A DNA stretch of 64,000 nucleotides from Monocercomonoides exilis. Lineage: Eukaryota > Preaxostyla > Oxymonadida > Polymastigidae. Positions within the stretch are counted from its first letter, which is position 1, and each line of letters begins with the position of its first letter. The DNA is taken from the NCBI GenBank assembly GCA_001643675.2, contig LSRY02000018.1:124001-188000 (forward strand), in the 5' to 3' direction. This document shows positions 56,908 through 64,000 of the stretch, one piece after another. The position numbers and the translations under genes were made by a program. The notes below the pieces were generated by a model. It was not told the origin of the DNA and ran no database searches. It saw only the letters and a program-made list of their open reading frames with translations.

Positions 56908-59796
56908 CCATCCTCATCCTCATCATCAACACCACCACCTCCACAATCATTACCATCATCATCATTTTCATCCTCATCTTCATCTACACCATTATTATCA
57001 TCGTCATCTTCATCCTTTTCTTCTTCTTCCTCATCTTCCTCATCTTCATTCCTTTCCTCATCCTCAATAACTTCTCGGACTACAGCTTCATCCTCAATCA
57101 GAAAGAAAAAGAAAAAAACAATGAATACTTCTCCAGTTGACAAAGTTTCATCATCTTTTTGCAATGAAAATATGTGGGTTAGTGGTAAACTTATGGAATA
57201 TGTTTCTTCACCCACTCTTATTCCTCCTCATGCGTTCCAAAATCTTTTCTCATCTTTCACAAAAAAGAACAACACCTCAACACAACTGTTAAATTCACAA
57301 TTAATTTCTAGTGATAATTCAACAAACATTGATTCATTTATTTCTTCTTCATCCCAGTCAACAGTTAATGTTTTGAAAACCACACCTAATCCTCCATCAA
57401 TAACAGCAAAAGGGTTGGCAAATCTTGGAAACACATGTTATCTTGCCTCTCTTCTTCAGTGTTTTTCTTCAATCACTTCACAAAAACCATCAATCATTTT
57501 TAAACAACAATCAAAAAAAACATTATCATTTCAAATGATGAGTATTTGCAATCAAATCCTCAAAGATGGAAAAAAAGTTCATTCATGGATCCCATCAATT
57601 GTGAGCAAATGGGAAAAATTTTGCAGATACGGAAGCAAGCAGCAGCAGAATGTATCAGAAGCATTCGATAATCTTCACAGACTTTTCGAAAAAGATGGAT
57701 TGATAAAGAAAGATTGCTTTTGTCCTATTTTGATTTCTCATTTCAAATGTTTTAAATGTCAAAAACTCACATCACACATCGACAACATCAACAATAGCAT
57801 AATCATCAATTCTTCATCAACTCACAATGGTTTGTCTTCTTTGTTTTCAACTGAAATACTAGATGGGAAAAATTGTGTATATTGTGAAGAGTGCAAAGAA
57901 AAATGCTGCACTGCAAGGTGGGAAGAAATGATTTCATTTCCAGAGGTACTTGCCCTCTCCCATGAATGTACTGATCCTGCAAGTTCTCCACCTTCTCGAA
58001 CACTTCTTATCGAGACTGATATGTCGAACAAACGTTCATTTTGCAAAGGATATGCAAATGAAAAAGATTCAACATTTCACAACAACAATAAAGAAACAAC
58101 ATTCTATCATTTCATTGGTCAAGTTCTACACAAACAGTTTGATAACAGTAATGGTCATTACATTGCTGTTGTGGAAAGAAAGAAAGGAATTAGAAAGATG
58201 TGGATCACCTGTAACGATGATGATATTAAACAATTTGATAGTGACAATTGGACTAAGACTTGGAAAGAACTTTACGCACAGGGTTACACTCCTTCACTTT
58301 CATTCTACGTAAAAGAAAACTCACTATCTACGCATCCAACTATTCAATTTGGTGGTTCATCTATTTCTTCCTCCTCTTCTCAATCTTTTAATAACAACAA
58401 TACAAACACAGATACAACTCCATCAACATCGTTTATCACACCACCACATCAAACTTCTTCCATTCCACATCTTTCTTCATCAATCACAACTGACTATGGA
58501 TTGGAAGCGCTGAAAGAAAAAAGAAAGAAAACGGGCATCTTTTCTCCCAATGAAAAGAGATTAATCTTCAAGCCCAAGACGAAATTATGGAAAGAGTTTT
58601 CCGAAGAAACAAATATCAAAGTTTCTTTGTCTCACTTTTACAAACTCACAACCAACTTCTCCAAAGCAAAAAGGCGCACAGACCTCTGCGGTATGTGTGA
58701 GAAGTTGAACTATCTTGAGAACAAGTTAAAGTCATCTCAAAACAAAAATGGACTTTCTTCTACCGAGTTTCATACACTCAAACTTCTTCGACAACATCGT
58801 CTTGTTGCAGAAATGCAACGCAAACATTATCAATCAACTGTTGATAATCTGAAAGAGGGAGAAGCAGTCTTCGTCTTCGACTTTAAAGAAAAATGGAAAC
58901 TCCCCATCAGAAAAAATCAACTTCAACAAGAATTCTTTAATTATCAACAGGTTTCTCAATTCACAATCATCTCTCTTCAAAATATTGATAATCAACAAAT
59001 AAAACGAACATTCAACTTCTTCTCCGACTGCCTCTCAAATGATCACAGATTTGTTATTGAGTGTCTGGAATCTGTGATCAAAAGACACTTCTTCTCAGAC
59101 ACTCACACTTTTAAGTTCTTCTGCGATTCAGGTCCACACAACCGAAATCGCTTCCTTCTTCACTTCATCCTCTCAAAACAATCCAAACTTCTTAAAAAGA
59201 AAAACACACAACTCAACTTCTTCGCTGAGCACCACGGAAAGAATATATGTGATAGTGAATTTGGTGCATTAGTTAATTCTATCGACAACAATCTTTCCAC
59301 TGAACACATCACTACACTTCATGACTTAATCAACTTCTTCGAAAACAATATGAATGTTTCAACATCTGTTTCATCATCTTCACAATTGAATATTTTTGAA
59401 TCATCCTCATCAAACAACTCCCCATCGTCATCATCTATCAAGGAGTGTGTGCACGAGAGGTACTTTGAAGAGTATGTACCATCTCAGCAAATTTCATGGC
59501 CATCACTGTCAGTCCCTCACATGAAGGACTATTTGTACTTTGAGCGCAAGGGCTCATTTGTCTGCGCATCTGCTGTTGGATATCTTCCTCAACGCTCTCT
59601 GGTTGCCCTCGAATCTTCAACAATGAAAGAAAAAGTTCAACGTTCAAGAAAGTCATTTCACTCTGATATCACATCATCTAACTCTTCTCTTCTTTCTCAA
59701 TCTTCTCAAGATCTTCTTTCAAGAAGATTTGATCTTCTTCTTGACTCTTCATCTTTAAATGAATCTCAAAATTGTATTAATGGTGTCCCTTTTTAA
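55735..59796 (+). CDS. Ubiquitin-specific protease fused to a transposase-like DDE protein (three exons)
   Basis: The model joins 55735-55900, 56002-56232 and 56315-59796 in frame (1,292 residues). Introns of 101 and 82 nt begin GTTTGG and GTTTGC and end CTAAG and AAAG; both are phase 1. Domains: a helical N-terminal region (1-150); a Ser/Pro low-complexity tract (56720-57080); a peptidase C19 (USP) domain at residues about 490-800 with Cys box 'GLANLGNTCYLASLLQCF' (Cys at 57436), zinc Cys pairs 'CFKC' and 'CVYCEEC', and His box 'SNGHYIAVV' (His at 58156) followed by 'CNDDDIKQF'; then residues about 857-1180 with 'DLCGMC', 'FVFDFKEKW', 'FFCDSGPHNRN' and 'HHGKNICDSEFG', a D…D…HGKxxxD pattern like RNase-H-fold transposases. 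The protease triad is intact. USPs remove ubiquitin, so the fusion might protect the transposase from degradation (inference). The transposase superfamily is unassigned. Confidence 0.8.
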
Positions 59797-59853
59797 GAAA
59801 CTAGTTGTTGTGTATGCATAGCTTGCACTCTATCGGAAGGGTGCTGGACATGA

Positions 59854-59915
59854 CTGTTCGTATTAGATATTGCAGCCTTCGGGCTGCTTTATCCGGACCT
59901 GGATACGACGAACAG
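59854..59915 (+). ncRNA. Predicted three-way-junction RNA structure 3' of the transposase stop
   Basis: A GC-rich island in AT-rich sequence. CTGTTCGT (59854) pairs with ACGAACAG (59908); inside are a hairpin GCAGCC-TTCG-GGCTGC (59872-59887), which is a C(UUCG)G tetraloop stem, and a hairpin TATCC-GGACCT-GGATA (59890-59905). An outer CTGG/CCAG pair may extend it. Position 58 bp after the stop suggests a 3'-UTR element; it is not a tRNA. Function is unknown and the call rests on pairing alone. Confidence 0.45.
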
Positions 59916-59996
59916 CCTCCCAGGTACACAATAGTTAGAATCCGATTGTTTTCTTACTGTTTCTGTCCCTATAATGTCCCTATTTTCGCTTGGTAA

Positions 59997-60761
59997 TTGT
60001 CCCGAGATTTATATATGTATATCTTAATAGAGATTCATTTTTTGATGTGTGTTGTGAAGTGTTTCAATGATTTTTAGATTAGATTTTAGGAAAGGAGAAT
60101 AGCTGAGAGTGTGAAGTGATGTTTCATCACTGTGTCTGCCTTTTTTCTCTGTTGAATTTGATCTTTTTGAGTTAGGACAAGAGTTATATCAGAAAGGGTG
60201 GAGTAGGCGGAAAACAAAGGATAAACAGTCAAGTTTGTTTTTACACCTAAAGTATTTGTATTCTTTTGTGTTTAGAATTGACTATGATACCATGTATTTG
60301 TTGATATTGTAATGCTTTTTATTGAATCTTTTATTGTTCATATGAATTGATATTGAATTGACTGTCGGGAAATGTTTTAATGATGATATAGTAAAAATAT
60401 ATTACTTTGAGAGTAATGCAACAAAAAAAGAAACTTATATGTTGCTTTCAATATTTCAGATGATTAATACATTGAAGTGAAAATGTTATTTGTGTGTTAT
60501 TTTGTTTTATGATTGTTATCGAATTAACAATGAATTTATTTTTATGTTTTTCTCATCACTGAATATTCATCAACCGTTGTAGTTACTCAACAATGAGGAT
60601 ATTGATAACAAAACAGTTATATATTGAATAGAACAATAATTATAAACATGTTCATTCAAAAACAAAACATTTTTAAGTGTTTAATATTTCAAAGATATTT
60701 TTCTCATTTGAAATGAAAATTCAATGTAAAATAAAAAAACTTATTTTCACCTTTATTCAAT
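59997..60761. other. Non-coding 3' region of the USP-transposase element
   Basis: No ORF of note. Probable 3'-untranslated and spacer sequence before the right terminal repeat. Confidence 0.5.
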
Positions 60762-61358
60762 CAATAAAAAAATCAAAATCAATTTCTGATGACATGTTTG
60801 CATTTATAAAGCAATAATATTCACAAATTAATTGAAAAAAAAATTAAAAATTTTTCAAAATTTTTGAAATTTTTGATCATAAAAAATACAAATTATTATT
60901 AATGGTGCCATTAAGAATACCATGATCTATTTTGCTCAATGTGGATAAATAACAATAATAAACATGTCTGATGCTTTTTTTGAAAATCTGTTAGTGGAAA
61001 AAGTTGGTAATAATTTGTTTTTCAACATATTTTTTATTTGGGATGAAGTGTTGTGCGAAATGAATTGTTTCCCATGCACTGTCTTCGAAGATTTTTCTCA
61101 TTATTCTACAGTTATTCTATATATTTAATATGCGAGAACGTTTGACATATAATGTCAAAGCTGTATAAAAGGTTTGGAACAAATCGTTGTTATTTTTCAT
61201 TAATACAAGATTTTTGACCTATTTGTTTAGAAACTGGTTATTTTGTTTGGAACATAGACAATTTTTGATGAAACAAACAGAAAGACTATTCAATGTGACT
61301 TTGATAACTGTTGTTCATTTTTAACAAAGTTTGTTTTTATTATCAATTTGCAAAATAC
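60762..61358 (-). repeat. Right terminal inverted repeat of the USP-transposase element
   Basis: Inverted copy of 54957-55552; landmarks such as 'TAAAAGGTTTGGAACAAATC' (61165) pair with their reverse complement near 55150. Confidence 0.88.
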
Positions 61359-61816
61359 ATAATAAAAAATGCATGCTTTTTATTTTGAATAAAATTTTGA
61401 ACAATCAACTTTGAACTTGCTCTTATTCTCACTAACCAACATTTTTTAGAGGGATTTGCTTGTTGATTGAAACGACCATTTTGTTTGTGTCTTCATTGGT
61501 GATCTGCAGCGAATCGCCTGTCGAACAACATAAACTTTAATCAGTGAGAAGACTTATGTTTTTTGTTCATGTGAACCCATTCAATAAAATAACCAATAAT
61601 CTCTACGTAAAATGTTATGAAAGAGAAATTTTTTATTTTATGCGGTTTGTTGTTTTTTTATTTTGTAGATAATTTTGCTTTTATCTCATTTCTTGTTAAT
61701 CAAATTAATTTTTTTTAATATTTTATTTCAATAAATACAAACAATTAATTTCGAAACATTTGTAAATTCCGTGTCATATAGTTTTTTCAATCAATTTTAA
61801 TTGCAAAGAATGTGCA
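61359..61816. other. Intergenic, no gene seen
   Basis: AT-rich sequence between the right transposon end and a higher-GC decayed region. Confidence 0.4.
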
Positions 61817-62400
61817 ATGTATCTTTTCAATGTGCTCTTTCCAGCATTTCTGTTGCCGTTGGAAATAGAGCAGATAAAAAAGATTGAACTGGGAATCATA
61901 TACACCACCTTTTCTGCTGCCACTGTTATCTCTGTGATACAGCTGACTGTTCATCTCCTATGCAGCCAGACTTCCTCTTCTCACAAACCACTAAACATTT
62001 CTTCTATTCGTCGTCAATGCCTTCTCCTTCTTCTTTTGATTCTTCAACATCGTCATCAAAAACAGTAGAAGTCAAATTCTTCGAGAAAGAAAACATAGAA
62101 AACGATTCATTCTCATCTTCCTCTTCATCCGAACAGTCAAAAGGGAATTCTTCCCAAGAAAGAGCCGAAAAAGCAGATATTGATGAAATTATCGAAGACT
62201 TCAAAAGAAAACATGCACCATGTCTGCCGCTTCCTGTGTTCGTTCCGCCACAAGAAGCTACCCTTCAGAATCCATCTTATGTCCCTTGAAGACAAAGACA
62301 GAGAAAAAGCAATCAAAATTCAACACAAACATTTTTGACTCATTCAATTGCTGGCATTGGCACAGGAAGAGGAACATCTCCTTCTTCAATGTAAAATAAA
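61817..62400 (+). pseudogene. Coding-like fragments with stops, unknown
   Basis: Protein-like pieces in shifting frames: a hydrophobic stretch at 61817-61960, a Ser/acid-rich piece at 61960-62289 ('ADIDEIIEDFKRKH' then 'PLPVFVPPQ'), and from about 62275 a charged piece 'SLEDKDREKAIKIQHKHF' followed by a TGA and 'LIQLLALAQEEEHLLLQC'. Frame changes and stops suggest a decayed gene, though unseen introns are possible. Not recognised. Confidence 0.3.
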
Positions 62401-62660
62401 TCTTTTCTTTCTCTTCCTCAGTCATCTCCATCTCCCTCTCCTTCATCTTCTTCCTCTTCCTCCTCCTCTTCTTCTTCTTCTGTTACTGCAGTAACTGACC
62501 TCTCTCTGCACCCAAACCACCTCATCGTTCTGAAATTGCCATGACTCGCAGCATAAGAGCAATGCATCCTCTTCTCCACCGACGCTATCTCAACCGCTGT
62601 GCACAAGTTGCTTCTGCTTCATGTTCACCGTGCTCTTCTTAATCTACTTCTTCCTCCTCG

Positions 62661-63140
62661 TTGCTTCGCTCTTCAAGAAACAGATTTCTGACAGGAGAAG
62701 AGCAGCAGATAAAGAGGATGAAGCAACAGCTCAGAGGAAGAAGGAAAAGACAATATTTTGTTCCACCTCCCGACATGTTTGATGCGATACAGCTGTTTGC
62801 GAAGTCTCGGACGGTAAAGTGGTTTGTTGAGAATCTGGAGAAGAGGAAGAGAGAAAGAGAGAGAGAAGCAAGGAACGAGAGAAGAGAGGAGAGAAGAATA
62901 AGAGAAATGAATCAAATGAGGAAGGCATTGAAATCCACAAATGATGCAGATAACAATGATGAAGAAAATGATAATAAAGCAATAGCAGAAGAAAACGAAA
63001 GCTTATCATCTATCAGAAGAGATTCTTTGAAGGAACCGAAGATAAATGAAGAAAGTGAATGTTTTTCCGCAGCTCCATTGTCAGTTATGAAGAAGAGCGA
63101 AGAGAGAAGAGACACAAACAGAGAGAGAAACAGAGGCTGA
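62661..63140 (+). pseudogene. Basic coiled-coil ORF, probably part of a decaying gene
   Basis: The ORF has a convincing protein core ('YFVPPPDMFDAIQLFAKS', then a long Arg/Glu helix) ending in TGA at 63138. Coding character resumes in another frame from about 63146 ('RRYY', a TAG, then 'ALELQRDSVVNEVLLMVRAN'), so one indel and one stop appear to have broken it. It shares strand with the fragments on both sides. Function unknown. Confidence 0.35.
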
Positions 63141-63743
63141 CGCGAAGGTATTACTAGGCGCTTGAGCTTCAACGGGATTCTGTTGTGAATGAGGTGCTTT
63201 TGATGGTCAGAGCAAACCTTCTGTTTTCTCCAGCGCCGATTGACGAGTCGATAAAAAGACCAGGAATAATTGTGAGTTATTGAAAAATGAGGTGGGTGGT
63301 GATAAAGGTGAGAAAGAAAAGAAAGAAGGGAATAATTCTGTGAATGCAAAAGGAAACAAGGAAGAAGTTGAAGGTGATGAAGATAACAATAAAGATGAGA
63401 CGAAAAAGAAGATGATGATTCTAACAACGATGAAAACGAAGAAGTGAAATAGGAGGATTCAATGAACAACCCCAAAGAAGCTGTTTCTAAAGCAAAGAAA
63501 ATAAAACGGAAGCAGAAAAGAAAACAAATGCAAAAGAATCCATAACAAACAGAAAAGACGAAATTCATTCAGATGAGCCAAAGCCAGAGCCTTTTTCATC
63601 ACTAGCTCAGCAAAAACAGCAGCAACAGAACATAACAACAGAACACAACAGCAAATACCTCTCCAACGCAATCACCTTCTCCACAGCCTAAGCAATATAC
63701 TTCAGCAAGAGATACATTTGGAACGATTCACTTTCCTCGATGA

Positions 63744-64000
63744 AAGCGAATGAACTGCGGATGGAGAGGGGTTGGAAGGAGGGAGTTGATTGTGAACAGC
63801 AAAGAGATGTATATGGGGATTGGAGTGAAAGGTGCATTAACGATATCTCTGTCACCTGCTGTTGGAGGTGGAGGAGAAGGGGTGACGTTGGCTGTGATTG
63901 GAATGAAGGATTTGAACAAAGAAGTGACAAGGGCGATGCAAGATGAGTTTCGGAATGAGAAAGGGAAGGTGGACGATGAAGAAGCGAAGATCACGTTTTT
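63744..64000 (+). CDS. Partial ORF running off the right edge, unknown
   Basis: An open frame from 63744 to the end of the window, with ATG at 63750 and others at 63816 and 63822. It contains 'ELIVNSKEMYMGIGVKGA', 'LTISLSPAVGGGGEGVTLAV' and 'LNKEVTRAMQDEFRNEKGK'. Composition and periodicity look coding. It may be the start of a gene or the continuation of the broken gene to its left. No family recognised. Confidence 0.35.

Larger units (their letters stand above)
54957..61358 (+). mobile_element. 6.4-kb DNA transposon with 0.6-kb TIRs encoding a USP-transposase fusion
   Basis: Long terminal inverted repeats, 54957-55552 and about 60762-61358, match almost base for base over roughly 590 bp, beginning GTATTTTACAAATTGATAAT at the left and GTATTTTGCAAATTGATAAT on the reversed right. 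One three-exon gene fills the middle, followed by a GC-rich structured patch. I could not find a convincing target-site duplication, so exact ends may be off by a few bases. Near-identity of the repeats suggests recent mobility. It does not match any element class I can name with certainty, because a ubiquitin-specific protease is not a standard transposon component. Confidence 0.85.

Noticed and set aside
55735-59796. Polinton/Maverick or virus-like element
   Set aside because: There is no DNA polymerase B, retroviral-type integrase, capsid or packaging ATPase; only one gene lies between the repeats.
59838-59925. tRNA gene
   Set aside because: The folded patch lacks a 7-bp acceptor stem, a TTCGA-type T-loop and an anticodon arm in cloverleaf order.
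54957-61358. Target-site duplication for the USP-transposase element
   Set aside because: Flanking bases at 54947-54956 and 61359-61368 are AT-rich and do not give a convincing direct repeat at any small shift, so none is claimed.

Overview
This is a window of an AT-rich eukaryotic (protist) nuclear genome. No prokaryotic operons, rRNA, tRNA or CRISPR are visible. Very long intron-free ORFs with in-frame Ser (TCT/TCC) and Glu (GAA/GAG) runs, short GT-AG introns and use of TAA, TAG and TGA as stops point to a standard-code protist. Two families suggest an oxymonad (Preaxostyla, Monocercomonoides/Blattamonas type): a secreted beta-helix repeat protein ending in a transmembrane segment and a degenerate kinase, and an armadillo-like family with a 'LNEIKEIIKYHQ' motif. 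That assignment rests on remembered family resemblance, not on a search.

Layout. 1-10.0 kb: two host genes on +, a PPP-type serine/threonine phosphatase interrupted by enormous Ser/Glu insertions (5' end outside the window) and a cyclin-box protein. 11.58-17.58 kb: a 6,000-bp hAT transposon with an 8-bp target-site duplication; it carries a three-exon transposase and, on the opposite strand, a broken copy of a host pseudokinase domain. 17.6-21.1 kb: MITE copies and pogo remnants. 21.4-22.7 kb: an armadillo-like host gene on -, with a 2.0-kb pogo-like element (22.75-24.78 kb, TA-flanked) immediately upstream. 24.8-29.9 kb: poorly conserved, partly coding-like, including an acidic/Ser-rich gene on -. 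29.96-38.12 kb: the beta-helix/pseudokinase receptor, split by one in-frame TAA.

38.9-50 kb is a transposon graveyard. It holds a 4.2-kb DDE_1 element whose transposase frame has five stops and no frameshift, a 1.0-kb non-autonomous pogo relative, hairpin MITEs, and a 980-bp element whose terminal inverted repeats are internally repetitive. 50-54.9 kb holds decayed host-gene fragments. 54.96-61.36 kb is the most unusual object: a 6.4-kb element with about 0.6-kb terminal inverted repeats and one three-exon gene whose product joins a ubiquitin-specific protease domain to a transposase-like DDE domain. 61.4-64 kb holds decayed coding fragments and a partial ORF running off the end.

The host genes do not form an evident pathway. 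The main story is repeated transposon invasion, capture of host sequence by a transposon, and decay by nonsense codons.
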